Positions 47,954 to 56,083 of a stretch of 64,000 nt of DNA are shown here, in pieces. Source of the DNA: Acinetobacter guillouiae CIP 63.46 (GTDB lineage: Bacteria > Pseudomonadota > Gammaproteobacteria > Pseudomonadales > Moraxellaceae); NCBI RefSeq assembly GCF_000368145.1, contig NZ_KB849283.1:1018324-1082323 (forward strand), in the 5' to 3' direction. Made by a program: the position numbers and the translations under genes. A model generated the notes under the pieces. The model saw nothing but the letters and a program-made list of their open reading frames with translations. It was not told the DNA's origin and searched no databases. The stretch's first letter is position 1. Each line of letters begins with the position of its first letter.

Positions 47954-48157
47954 TTAAAGACTTATATCAATATCGATGTTGTTGGCAATGTCAGAAACAA
48001 TATCTTTATTCGTATTTACAATCAATCGGCCTGTTTCCACGATCAGATCAACGGCATCCAATGGATTGATCGAATTCACAATATCATTCATTATGCTAGA
48101 GTCTTTTTGCTCTTGTTGAGATTGCTGTTCTAAATCTTCATTTTCTAAATTATTCAC
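47954..48157 (-). CDS. Small acidic hypothetical protein
   Basis: 67 aa, GTG start at 48157 behind GGGAG at good spacing. The N-terminus is Glu/Gln-rich, the C-terminal half (INPLDAVDLIVETGRLIVNTNKDIVSDIANNIDI) is an amphipathic helix. No signal, no family recognised. Confidence 0.55.
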   Translation of the reverse strand: MNNLENEDLEQQSQQEQKDSSIMNDIVNSINPLDAVDLIVETGRLIVNTNKDIVSDIANNIDIDISL

Positions 48158-48514
48158 TTTGTTCTCCCATAAGCCTCATATAAAAATCTCCCAATGATCA
48201 GGAGCTATTCAGTTGACTACATCTCGATAGCAGAACTATGCCATATTCCCTCTACAGGACCAATAGCTGACTTCTATTCATAGTCTCGATCCAGCAAATG
48301 CAGAGTCTTATAGTGATCTTGTGAATATGTATCTTTTTTTGACATGTGGTTCATCCCCACAATAAAACGAGACAGACTATTGAAATGGTTTTCATCATTG
48401 AGTCTTATCTTGATTGAAAAATTAAACCCAATCAAAAAATAAAAGTTGGTTCATTTAGGTGGTGGAATCAAGTTATGGTTATTTCTTTCTAGAGATCTTA
48501 AAACTTACAGTGTT
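48158..48514. other. Intergenic region with a possible gene remnant
   Basis: On the minus strand, an ATG near 48345 opens a protein-like frame (MSKKDTYSQDHYKTLHLLDR) that hits a stop after about 26 codons and continues in frame with KSAIGPVEGIWHSSAIEM. This may be a remnant interrupted by a stop codon. I see no known mobile-element end. Confidence 0.35.
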
Positions 48515-48787
48515 TTAATTCCAAAAAACAGAAAATATTTTTTCTTTACCAGCATTTTTGATCCTCACCTTGTAGCCCGCTTTCTTAAATTCTTCACCCA
48601 AATTAATTATGTCATGTTGAGCGAAATCTTTAGTGATGTATTCACTTACAAATAACTCTCCTTGATCGGCTTTTAATCTAATTTGTGTTTTCAAAAATCT
48701 TTTAAGCTGCTCAATTGAAAAATATGGCGCTTGATTGGAATCAACATTAGTTTCACTCATTTTAGGTATTGGCATTTCAAAACTCAC
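48515..48787 (-). CDS. Hypothetical protein
   Basis: 90 aa with a GTG start at 48787; Met codons at residues 5 and 10 are alternatives. Predicted small alpha/beta fold: IEQLKRFLKTQI, GELFVSEYITKDFAQHDIINLGEEFKKAGYKVRI, and a strand FSVFW. No signal peptide. I do not recognise the family. The region is much richer in A and T than the core genes. Confidence 0.5.
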   Translation of the reverse strand: MSFEMPIPKMSETNVDSNQAPYFSIEQLKRFLKTQIRLKADQGELFVSEYITKDFAQHDIINLGEEFKKAGYKVRIKNAGKEKIFSVFWN

Positions 48788-48881
48788 AATCGCAAAGTAA
48801 AAAAATATTATGAACAGCTTAACTTTGAATTGGGTATAAAAATTGAAATATCATGTATTCTTTGTCATTTCATTTATATGA

Positions 48882-49010
48882 TTATTTTTTAACAACTTTT
48901 AAGCAATGATGACAAACCTCCAACTCGCCATCTTTACAATAATGTGTCTCAATCACACGATGAAAGCCAAACATACATTTTAATAGTTGGATCAAAATCA
49001 ATCCCTCCAT
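48882..49010 (-). CDS. Microprotein with Cys-His motif, 42 aa
   Basis: ATG at 49010, with a TTG (six codons in) that has GGAGGG at better spacing as an alternative start. The product contains LLKCMFGFHRVIETHYCKDG and then EVCHHCLK, so four Cys and three His crowd into 30 residues, which suggests a bound metal. Basic C-terminus. Too short for family calls. Confidence 0.45.
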   Translation of the reverse strand: MEGLILIQLLKCMFGFHRVIETHYCKDGELEVCHHCLKVVKK

Positions 49011-49017
49011 AAAATAA

Positions 49018-49044
49018 AAAGCCCATCTCAAGATGAGCTTTTCC
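49018..49044 (-). terminator. Terminator-like hairpin
   Basis: Imperfect stem AAGCTCATCT / AGATGGGCTT (one G-T-type mismatch) followed by TTTATTTT on the minus strand, downstream of the 36-aa gene at 49056. Confidence 0.6.
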
Positions 49045-49055
49045 ATTGAACTATT

Positions 49056-49166
49056 CTACTTTGGAAACCATATTCCAGTTGGCACATTTCCCAACAGGTG
49101 TACAAGTAAAGTTAAAACAATAAATACAAAAAAGAAAAAAACGATGTTTATTGATTTGTCTATCAT
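49056..49166 (-). CDS. Small single-pass membrane protein, 36 aa
   Basis: ATG at 49166 with GAGGGTG at ideal spacing. Almost the whole protein is one membrane segment (INIVFFFFVFIVLTLLVHLLG) with a short PTGIWFPK tail. The strong ribosome site and the terminator just downstream support a real microprotein. Confidence 0.6.
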   Translation of the reverse strand: MIDKSINIVFFFFVFIVLTLLVHLLGNVPTGIWFPK

Positions 49167-49409
49167 GATTTCACCCTCATTTTATTGTTGTTTCTTTTTT
49201 ATACAATAAATTATGTAAAATATCAAACAATTTAAGTAACTTAAAATATATTTTTTACCATTTGTTAAAATAAATTATCAAACAATCAGAATAAAAAATC
49301 ATGGATTATTCAAAATGATCACCATTTCACTGTAACCCAAATGCAGCAAGGCAAAATGAAAAAATATAAAAAAAGACGCCTTAGCATCTTTCATTTATAT
49401 GAAGTTTAT

Positions 49410-49643
49410 TTAAACAATAATATTTAATTTTTTAAGTAAAAAATTTTTAATAATTTCATTCTCATCTAATAACATCAGTTCATCAGATACCCAAAAAATA
49501 TAAAATACGTTTTTAAACTGAATCTTTCTTTTAAAATAGTTTGTTGTTGAATTGGGTAATTTGCCTTTTACTTTAAAAGACTTTTTATTATCATTTCCTA
49601 GCAACTTACTTCCATGCCAGGGACCGCCTATACAAATATTCAT
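49410..49643 (-). CDS. Hypothetical protein
   Basis: 77 aa. The N-terminus MNICIGGPWHGSKLL recalls the opening of short phage and plasmid proteins with a GGPxHG motif. The middle is basic (NYFKRKIQFKNVFYIFWVSDE) and beta-strand-like. No ribosome site of note. Family not recognised. Confidence 0.5.
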   Translation of the reverse strand: MNICIGGPWHGSKLLGNDNKKSFKVKGKLPNSTTNYFKRKIQFKNVFYIFWVSDELMLLDENEIIKNFLLKKLNIIV

Positions 49644-50508
49644 AAGAATTAATTTTAAAGATGTTGTTCTGAATTTACATCAAATCTATAAATAAACAAC
49701 CCATACCTTCGTATAAATTTTAAGCAAAACAATAATAGGCCACATCATTGGATCAAATAGCGCATTATTTGAACTCCAATGATGTCAAGTTAGAAAGCAG
49801 AACATCCGTTTACAGTAGCTATTCCAAATATGAATTCATTCATATTTATTAAAAGTGTGCTTAAAATCACATTAAATCCTCAATATTCTTTCAATAAAGC
49901 TTAACTATTCAGCTTTCCATCGATACTAATATTCATTTTTCAAATCGTTTTATGCTTTTAGATAGAAGCCAGATACTTATCATTTATTGATTAGGCTAAA
50001 ATTAATAAACCCACCTAAAAAATAGGTGGGTTTATTAAAGACTTAAATACCAAGTCAAAGTGAAAAGCACAACCTTCTTCACTGGTTAAATTTTACACAA
50101 TTCATATTAAGATTCAAGAAAATATTTTACCTTTTGGTAAAGCTTGATATATGTATCGTAAATTTTATGTAACAGACTGCTTAAATCCTTAGCAAATCGC
50201 CTAAGGATTGTCGGTCTAAGCGATCTAAAGCTTAAATTTGCACGAATTACAATAACCACGCGCTTAATACCAATATGCCATATCATACATATAAAGAACG
50301 GATTTAACCTATTGATTAAATATAATTTATAATTCAAAAACGTAGCCTAATAAACTTTACCAATCACCCCCTAAGTGAAAGTAAACATGAAATATTCAGA
50401 GTAATAAGCCTATTACTATAATACTCATACATAAAGTCATTCGCTTTTTAAAATTTTTTTAAGTTTTGGCTATTTATACTCATATGATCATTGATTAGGT
50501 TTTGACAA
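49644..50508. other. Long gene-poor region
   Basis: About 865 bases. A strong hairpin with T run is at 50007-50033. A 76-codon minus frame at 50107-50337 starts with TTG without a site and I do not accept it as a gene. Nothing else recognised. Confidence 0.5.
50007..50033. terminator. Perfect hairpin, probable terminator
   Basis: Stem AAACCCACCTA / TAGGTGGGTTT with an AAAAA loop. It lies in a gene-poor region, so which transcript it ends is unclear. Confidence 0.65.
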
Positions 50509-51387
50509 ATGATTGACAATCTCACCTATTTTGCAAAAGTTATAAGAGCATATTTTGTCTCTGATAAGGAATATTTAACCAAACGTTTTATTAATAAACT
50601 TGGTTATATTCCCAATTTTGATCAACCTAAAAGTTTTAATGAAAAAGTTACAGCACGAATGATTTTCGAAAGAGATCCATTACATACCTTATTAGCTGAT
50701 AAATTGGCTGTAAGAGACGTGATCAGCAATAAAATTTGTTCTTCTCATCTGGTCCCATTGATCGGTGTATATAAATCTTTCAATGAAATTGACTTTAGTC
50801 GAATGCCCGACAGATTTGTTTTGAAATGCAATCATGATAGTGGCAGTGCAATCATCTGCAATGATAAGCGTCAATTTGATCAAAGTAATGCTGAAAATAA
50901 GTTAACACATCATTTAAAACAAAATATGTATTTCAGGAAAAGAGAATGGCATTACAAAAATATTAAGCCATCAATTTTAGCTGAGCAATATGTTGAATTA
51001 TTGATTGACCAAGAGACTAAATTAACCATTACCACATGTAGAGTTCATTGCTTTGAAGGTCAACCCAAATTTATTGAAGTCGATGTACAAGATGGCCTCA
51101 AAAATGAATATTCAAATATTTACGATACATCGTGGACTCTCCAACCATTTACAGTTGATTTAAAAAGCAATAGCCCTGCATATTTAAAGAAACCAGCTCG
51201 GCTAGGCATCTTAATTGAGCTATCTCAAGCGCTCTGCCTTAAATATAGTTATAGCCGAATAGATTTTTTAATATCAAAAAATAATATCTATTTCAGTGAA
51301 ATAACCCTAACACCTAATGCTGGAAGAATGGTCATTGAACCTAAAGAATGGGATATGAAACTTGGTAGTTATTGGCATTTATTTTAA
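50509..51387 (+). CDS. TupA-like ATP-grasp protein
   Basis: 292 aa. It has the TupA-like pattern: KSFNEKVTARMIFERDPLHTLLADKLAVRDVI, HLVPLIGVYKSFNEIDF, RFVLKCNHDSGSAIIC (nucleotide-binding strand), then ILAEQYVELL and RIDFLISKNNIYFSEITLTPNAG (the metal-binding Glu/Asn pair of ATP-grasp folds). Family members are usually in capsule or O-antigen clusters and may ligate groups onto polysaccharide. No such genes surround it, so here it stands alone. Cytoplasmic. Confidence 0.8.
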   Translation: MIDNLTYFAKVIRAYFVSDKEYLTKRFINKLGYIPNFDQPKSFNEKVTARMIFERDPLHTLLADKLAVRDVISNKICSSHLVPLIGVYKSFNEIDFSRMPDRFVLKCNHDSGSAIICNDKRQFDQSNAENKLTHHLKQNMYFRKREWHYKNIKPSILAEQYVELLIDQETKLTITTCRVHCFEGQPKFIEVDVQDGLKNEYSNIYDTSWTLQPFTVDLKSNSPAYLKKPARLGILIELSQALCLKYSYSRIDFLISKNNIYFSEITLTPNAGRMVIEPKEWDMKLGSYWHLF

Positions 51388-51402
51388 AATGATTCAAAAA
51401 AC

Positions 51403-51428
51403 ACCCACAAAGAGCCAGACTTGTGGGT
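51403..51428 (+). terminator. Hairpin after ATP-grasp gene
   Basis: Stem ACCCACAA / TTGTGGGT with a 10-base loop, 16 bases after the stop. No clear T run. Confidence 0.45.
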
Positions 51429-51509
51429 ATATAAATCATGCAAAGCGAGTAAAAAATACGAAGTTTACTTCAATGAAAATCTTACATATTGCATGTAATC
51501 TAAATATCA

Positions 51510-51767
51510 CTACACAATAAACTTAAACTCAAATTTCCCTTTATAATCAATATCATCTAAATAATCTTTAATATCATGTGCTATATTCTTAAAGGTTTCT
51601 AAAACATCACTTGGTGGATCAATAACGACTTCAATTTTATAATTTTCATCTTCTGTTTTTGTCGTCTGTGTATATACGCCATCACAACTCATTTTTAATT
51701 TTAGATAATCCTCTAGCGCTTTAGTTAAATGATTTGTTACCAGCTCAATTTTTGAAAATTTGTGCAT
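51510..51767 (-). CDS. Hypothetical protein
   Basis: 85 aa, ATG at 51767 behind AGAGGG. Likely alpha/beta: LVTNHLTKALEDYLKLKMSCDG (helix), NYKIEVVIDPPSDVLETF and a terminal strand GKFEFKFIV. No signal or motif. The good ribosome site supports expression. An unrelated reading frame overlaps its start on the same strand. Confidence 0.6.
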   Translation of the reverse strand: MHKFSKIELVTNHLTKALEDYLKLKMSCDGVYTQTTKTEDENYKIEVVIDPPSDVLETFKNIAHDIKDYLDDIDYKGKFEFKFIV

Positions 51768-51900
51768 ATACCCTCTTTCCTAAATCGCTTGTCATAACCG
51801 ATAAAGAATTTCGTACCTACCACCCAAATACTCTTTAACTTATCAGAAAGATCAGTTATCCAGACATTAGTTCTTAAGTTACGATTCACTATATCGTATT

Positions 51901-52072
51901 TTATAGATATACTAATTCAAATTCAGGCTGAAAATCAACTACTATTCTTTTGAAATTTCTACCATTTTGAGATTTCATACCAATAAAAATTAATTTTTCA
52001 CTTATTTTCTTCTTCTATTCTTATATTTCCCAATATATTTATACCAACACAGTTCTTAAAAAGATCTTTCAT
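51901..52072 (-). pseudogene. Frameshifted small gene remnant
   Basis: From the ATG at 52072 the frame encodes MKDLFKNCVGINILGNIRIE then stops. Shifting one base in the A-rich run near 52010 joins it to ISEKLIFIGMKSQNGRN and FKRIVVDFQPEFELVYL before a stop at 51901. Both parts look protein-like, so a single-base indel in an A run (or a sequencing error) is the simplest reading. Family unknown. Confidence 0.35.
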
Positions 52073-52109
52073 AAATTAAAAAATAATCATGTGGAGTGAA
52101 TCATATTGG

Positions 52110-52162
52110 TATTGAAAGTTCCTCCTCCCTTTGAGAGAAAGCGAGGATGAGGGGGCTTTTAT
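52110..52162. repeat. Possible dispersed intergenic repeat
   Basis: G/C-rich block in an AT-rich region: CCTCCTCCCTTTGAGAG followed by CGAGGATGAGGGGGC. The arms CCTCCTCC and GGATGAGG can pair with one mismatch. Composition resembles intergenic CCCTCATCC-type repeats I recall from Acinetobacter. Only this copy is in the window. Confidence 0.35.
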
Positions 52163-52264
52163 GTTGATCTGTGGTTTTTAAAGGACTTATGAAGAAGTCT
52201 AAAATGTAAAAATAAAGTCTTACCTACAATGGTTGTAACTGTTCAGATCATTTTACTCAGCACT

Positions 52265-52312
52265 AATCCAAGTATGACCCAATCCAAGTGTGATCCAATA
52301 TAAGTTTGATGA
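52265..52312. repeat. Three imperfect 16-base tandem copies
   Basis: AATCCAAGTATGACCC (52265-52280), AATCCAAGTGTGATCC (52281-52296) and AATATAAGTTTGATGA (52297-52312) lie head to tail, with the third copy most diverged. No gene overlaps. Confidence 0.6.
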
Positions 52313-52657
52313 ATAAAGCACGGAAAATAATACATCTTCAAATGACAACAAAATCAAAAATATCATTGATTTAAATGAATTAATATTTACACAGCTAGGG
52401 ATGATGGTTATAAAACCAATGACAATAAATCATTTATCTTCACGCATTAATCTATTTTTTATACAAGACTCATTTAGAGACTACCATAACAATATCTTAA
52501 AATTCTCATAACTAATCGACATATAAATAAAAAATTACTGATTGAACTAAGAAACTAATAGATTTTTTAAAAGAGTACTTTTTGTTTCATAACATTTCCA
52601 ACATATAAGTCTATACATAAAAGTGTTATGGTATAACAATTCAAAAAAGAGTTTTTC

Positions 52658-52855
52658 ATGACAAATCCATATATCAATAGCAAGTTCTATATTCTAATTT
52701 TAGTCTTATTTATATCAATTATGACCACTAATGTAATTCATAATGATTTATCAGACACCTTATTAACCATAATTAACTGTTTTATCATCATAAAAATATT
52801 ACATGTATTGTCTATTCAACTTTTAAACACAATCTTTAAAATTTGTAATCCTTAA
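52658..52855 (+). CDS. Small membrane protein, 65 aa
   Basis: Two hydrophobic segments (FYILILVLFISIMTTNVI and LLTIINCFIIIKILHVLSIQL). A GAG-containing site precedes the ATG. Isolated gene of unknown function. Confidence 0.5.
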   Translation: MTNPYINSKFYILILVLFISIMTTNVIHNDLSDTLLTIINCFIIIKILHVLSIQLLNTIFKICNP

Positions 52856-52994
52856 TTCAATTAAACTATACAGTTATATTTATTCAATATAAATAGAATG
52901 TTCTTCAGCAACGATTAAAAAACATTTAAAATAAAACACTTATGAGTACAAATAAGTCTAGAAAATGCTAAAATCATCAATTTAATTTTTATAG

Positions 52995-53019
52995 AAAAAA
53001 GCCCTCAAAACGAGGGCCT
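52995..53019 (-). terminator. Intrinsic terminator
   Basis: Stem GCCCTC / GAGGGC, short loop, six T on the minus strand; 12 bases after the reductase stop at 53031. Confidence 0.8.
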
Positions 53020-53030
53020 TTATACATTTC

Positions 53031-53642
53031 TTAGTATCCAACAGTAAAACGTTGATTAATATGGTTGTTATTTTCAATTTCATCAGATAATGCTATTGCA
53101 AAATCTTCAGCTGAAATTTTACTGCCATCTTTACCAATTATAAGTTCATCTTTTCCTAAACGAAATTCTCCTGTACGTTTACCTGGAGCAAACTCAGCCG
53201 AAGGTGATATAAAAGTCCATTCAATATCATCGACTTGTTTAAGTTTTTCAAGGAAATTTACAGCAGCTTCTGCTTCAGGTTTATACGCGGCAGGAAAATC
53301 ATCCGTATCCAATAAGCGTACATTTTTGTTGGGAATAGTCAGTCCACCAGCACCACCAACAACCAAATAACGCTTAACTTTAGAATCCCGAATTGTGTTA
53401 ATCAATGCATTCGCATCTAAGCCATGAAAAGGAACAGCACTTATCACGGCATCTTGCCCTTTTAGAGCTTCAACAAGCGCTTCATGATCATTTAAGTCCA
53501 CATCTACGGATAAAACACGTTCCGTATCAGGTACTTTATGTGTATTACGTGCGATGGCTTTAACGTAATGACCACGTGAAACAAGCTCTTCTAAAATACG
53601 TGAACCCGCCATACCTGTTGCACCAATTAAAGCAATCTTCAT
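53031..53642 (-). CDS. NAD(P)-binding epimerase/reductase-like protein (YwnB-type)
   Basis: 203 aa. The Rossmann start ALIGATGMAGSRILEELVSRGHYVKAIAR gives NAD(P) binding. Typical for the YwnB/NmrA-like group: VDVDLNDHEALVEALKGQDAVISAVPFHG, a Gly-rich YLVVGGAGGL, and the C-terminal DFAIALSDEIEN. No Tyr-x-x-x-Lys catalytic pair of classical SDRs. Cytoplasmic, single gene with its own terminator. Substrate unknown. Confidence 0.82.
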   Translation of the reverse strand: MKIALIGATGMAGSRILEELVSRGHYVKAIARNTHKVPDTERVLSVDVDLNDHEALVEALKGQDAVISAVPFHGLDANALINTIRDSKVKRYLVVGGAGGLTIPNKNVRLLDTDDFPAAYKPEAEAAVNFLEKLKQVDDIEWTFISPSAEFAPGKRTGEFRLGKDELIIGKDGSKISAEDFAIALSDEIENNNHINQRFTVGY

Positions 53643-54231
53643 AATCGTTCCTCACTTATTTAAGATAATTCAAAAATCTTAATCAAATAGTTTTATAAAC
53701 CATTAAATATAAAACTTATAATGTTTAAAATTTTATAAATAATTTACATATGAAATAATTAACAATTTATAGATTAAGATTGATAACCCATTATCACCTG
53801 CATAGCTCTATTTTAAATTATTATTTAAGTTTATTTTCTGTCAAAATCATGTAAACAATGTCACTTTTTAATAGCTCTCATGTATAGGTATTTATTTTTA
53901 AATACAATGATTTTAGTAACTGACTTTCACTTAAATAAAGCTTGTGTCTTATTTTAAAATATACCTACTAAGATGGCTGAGTTGCCTTAGCTGACCCTAT
54001 TAAAGGTGGCCAATAAACAGAAAAACGTTATGATTATTCACTTCGATTAGCTAAACACACAGCCCTAAATTTTTGCATCTTTAAAAACTACCTACCAAGA
54101 GTGTAGCATCTTATATTCAGGATGTAGTTTTGATTAGTTAAGATATTCTATGAGGTAACTCTTAGTCACTTTAGACCGATTAAATTAAGGCTAAAATTAT
54201 AAAAAAGAATTGAGAAGCTAGAATATTTGAT
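53643..54231. other. Gene-poor region with tRNA-end-like strings
   Basis: About 590 bases. No gene called. Two short strings resemble the 3' end of the tRNA-Val at 58124, in opposite orientation: 53959-53974 (15 of 16 bases) and 54089-54100 (12 of 12). Between them protein-like fragments without starts occur, so this may be a decayed insertion. Confidence 0.4.
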
Positions 54232-54432
54232 TCAAGTGCTTCTCATCATTTGTCGTTGCTGGCGAACTAATCCTAACTGCATCTTTCTCTCAAGTATTTC
54301 TTCTTCAGAGAATGATAATGAATCTTTTAATATTTCAATAGGTAATGAACTATTTTCAATCAAATAGCAGTCTTGATCAGTTGACCACTCTGAAATCAAT
54401 GTTGCTTTTTTGCGCTTATGTCTATGATGCAT
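54232..54432 (-). CDS. Hypothetical protein
   Basis: 66 aa from the ATG at 54432, which has AAGGG at good spacing; a TTG at 54450 is also in frame. A basic start (HHRHKRKKATLISEW) is followed by an acidic centre and a Gln/Arg-rich helix (EEEILERKMQLGLVRQQRQMM). It follows the 54456 gene on the same strand with 23 bases between, so they are probably cotranscribed. Unknown. Confidence 0.5.
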   Translation of the reverse strand: MHHRHKRKKATLISEWSTDQDCYLIENSSLPIEILKDSLSFSEEEILERKMQLGLVRQQRQMMRST

Positions 54433-54455
54433 ATAGATACCCTTAATCAAAAACC

Positions 54456-54725
54456 TTATAGATTTATTTGCCGATCAACCCATTCCAAAAATTTATTTTT
54501 ATTATTTATTTCTGGTGCGTTGACTATTACTATATTTTTTTTACTGCCAAATTTACCCGAGATTTTGTTTGGTTTCTCAAAATTAAACTCATCATCTGTG
54601 CCCTCATTTAAAGCTCTGAAATATTCAGCGATCTTCTCAAAATTTGTTTTGCTATTAAAATCAGGTCTTAAAAGTAAAAAATTATAAATTTGTTCTAAAA
54701 CAAAATCATAGTTAATATTTTTCAT
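54456..54725 (-). CDS. Hypothetical protein
   Basis: 89 aa. Helical front (YDFVLEQIYNFLLLRPDFNSKTNFEKIAEYFRAL), an acidic loop EGTDDEFNFEKPN, then GKFGSKKNIVIVNAPEINNKNKFLEWVD. No signal or recognised domain. First of a two-gene unit with the 66-aa gene. Confidence 0.5.
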   Translation of the reverse strand: MKNINYDFVLEQIYNFLLLRPDFNSKTNFEKIAEYFRALNEGTDDEFNFEKPNKISGKFGSKKNIVIVNAPEINNKNKFLEWVDRQINL

Positions 54726-54778
54726 AATATGCTCAGTTCAAATTTATTAAGTAATTTAAGTATTTTCAAATTCATTAT

Positions 54779-54814
54779 ATCTAACGATAGAATGACTAAA
54801 TTCTACCGTTAGAT
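54779..54814. terminator. Long hairpin after DUF1328 gene
   Basis: Stem ATCTAACG-TAGAAT / ATTCTA-CGTTAGAT with one bulge on each side and a six-base loop, 13 bases past the stop at 54827. No long T run. Confidence 0.5.
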
Positions 54815-54826
54815 GGTTTATAATGA

Positions 54827-54985
54827 CTATACCTTTCCACGAGAAATAAAACCAATCACAGTAAGGATAACAGCTACGACTAATAGAATAACTGCAAAAT
54901 CTTTTGAAAGACCTGCTACACCACCAAATCCTAAAAGACTCGCTATAAGTGCTATTACAGCAAATATAATCGCCCAACGAAACAT
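54827..54985 (-). CDS. DUF1328 family small membrane protein (YtjA-like)
   Basis: 52 aa. Two membrane segments: [21 protein letters not shown] and [18 protein letters not shown], ending SRGKV. It starts MFRWAIIF and has the [17 protein letters not shown] core typical of DUF1328/YtjA. AGGGAG lies before the ATG. Family members are often induced by stress; the role is not known. Confidence 0.85.
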   Translation of the reverse strand: MFRWAIIFAVIALIASLLGFGGVAGLSKDFAVILLVVAVILTVIGFISRGKV

Positions 54986-55171
54986 AATATAGTACTCCCT
55001 AAAATATATTTTGATTTAAAATAACACTATAAATTAATAATTTAATTCGAGTGTTATTTTATGTGATTAAAATGTTCTAGTTTAGAATATATTTTCACTT
55101 AAAATAACACTAAAACTTAAGCATAACAATTAAGATCAACTTACTATTTTAAAAATAGTAATTGCTAAAAT

Positions 55172-55516
55172 TTACTTTTTATATAATTTATTAAGAATAA
55201 AATATCGATCGACGCGTGTATCCTTTAATTTAGGCATAATCATTTTTATCATGAATAATACAGAACAAGAAATAAAAAGCATGATGATGACTTCAACAGA
55301 GTAACTTATCATGAATAAAAGGCTATAAAACCCTAAAAAGAAAGATAGGCTTAGGAATACCTTTTGTAAATAAATTGTGATCAATACCCCATACAGTAAA
55401 GCTGATAAAAACAAGTTGAATTTCTTATTCATCCCCAATTGATCAAAAATAATAATGAGCAATGAAATACTTAAAACAGAGACAATAAAAATAACAATAT
55501 TTTTTAAAATTTGCAT
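55172..55516 (-). CDS. Small membrane protein behind a structured leader
   Basis: 114 aa from the ATG at 55516, which has AGAGGGGA at ideal spacing; the open frame extends to 55615 but passes through the leader hairpins. Three or four hydrophobic segments: IVIFIVSVLSISLLIIIFDQL, FLSALLYGVLITIYL and FLGFYSLLFMISYSVEVIIMLFISCSVLFMI, then a basic tail. Unknown family. The leader is described separately. Confidence 0.6.
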   Translation of the reverse strand: MQILKNIVIFIVSVLSISLLIIIFDQLGMNKKFNLFLSALLYGVLITIYLQKVFLSLSFFLGFYSLLFMISYSVEVIIMLFISCSVLFMIKMIMPKLKDTRVDRYFILNKLYKK

Positions 55517-55521
55517 TTCAT

Positions 55522-55589
55522 CCCCTCTTATTTCATATTTATAAAAATGCTCCCCCCTTAGTTGTCCGACTAAGGGGGAAGACTCCCCC
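55522..55589 (-). promoter_or_regulatory. Leader with alternative G-run/C-run pairings
   Basis: Reading minus: GGGGG (55585-55589), CCCCC (55574-55578), GGGGGG (55552-55557), and the ribosome site GGGG (55522-55525). The single C run can pair with any of the three G runs: GGGGGA-GTCT-TCCCCC; the 10-bp CCCCCTTAGT / ACTAAGGGGG stem, which is followed by GAGCATTTTT; or the ribosome site. Switching would affect transcription or start-site access. Pairings are seen in the bases; regulation is inferred. Confidence 0.5.
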
Positions 55590-56083
55590 AATACACAACA
55601 CTTTTTATTTAGCACATCAATTTTATAACGAATTTTTTTAATTTAAGCGTTAGCGACAATCACCTTAAATTAAGATTCAGATTTATAATAATGATGAGCA
55701 CTTGTGGTGTATCTAGGCAGTATAAATAATATGAAATTTAGCGATATAATCCATGGCTTACATGATTGTGAGAAATTTCTTACATTTGTATATTTTTTAA
55801 CCACATAAAATTCAAAATATGTAAATTAAATATATTATTTTCAAATATTTAATTTTAACAATAGGCTCAATTTGTTTTGTAAAGTAACAAAACACTCAAA
55901 CAGTGTTAAAAAACTTTACATTTCATGTTTCGACCCATTGGTACGATTTGTTAGCTTTTGATTAATTATCAATGTATTGTAGTCATCGTTACTAATCTTT
56001 CTATGTGAATACATAAAGCTTATTAATAAAATTAAAGCGTTAGCACTTAGTTCGAAGTAATTATTTATCGTGGAAGCCTTCTA
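55590..56083. other. Intergenic region upstream of BLUF genes
   Basis: About 490 AT-rich bases between divergent genes. It has a small inverted repeat AACACT-CAAAC-AGTGTT at 55891-55907, a possible operator. No reading frame accepted. Confidence 0.4.

Larger units (their letters stand above)
51768..52657. other. Long gene-poor region with decay products
   Basis: About 890 bases. It holds a frameshifted small frame (51901-52072), an inverted-repeat-like element (52110-52162) and a 16-base tandem repeat (52265-52312), each listed separately. Nothing else recognised. Confidence 0.5.

Noticed and set aside
50107-50337. 76-codon minus-strand open frame in a gene-poor region
   Set aside because: It begins with TTG, has no ribosome site, no recognisable domain and no neighbour. 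I treat it as chance.
52110-52162. Second CRISPR-like or IS-end element
   Set aside because: A single G/C-rich block with weak arms; no repeats at regular spacing and no transposase frame near it.
55172-55615. Longer 147-residue version of the membrane protein starting at 55615
   Set aside because: The extra 33 residues come from translating the leader hairpins; the ATG at 55516 has an ideal ribosome site.
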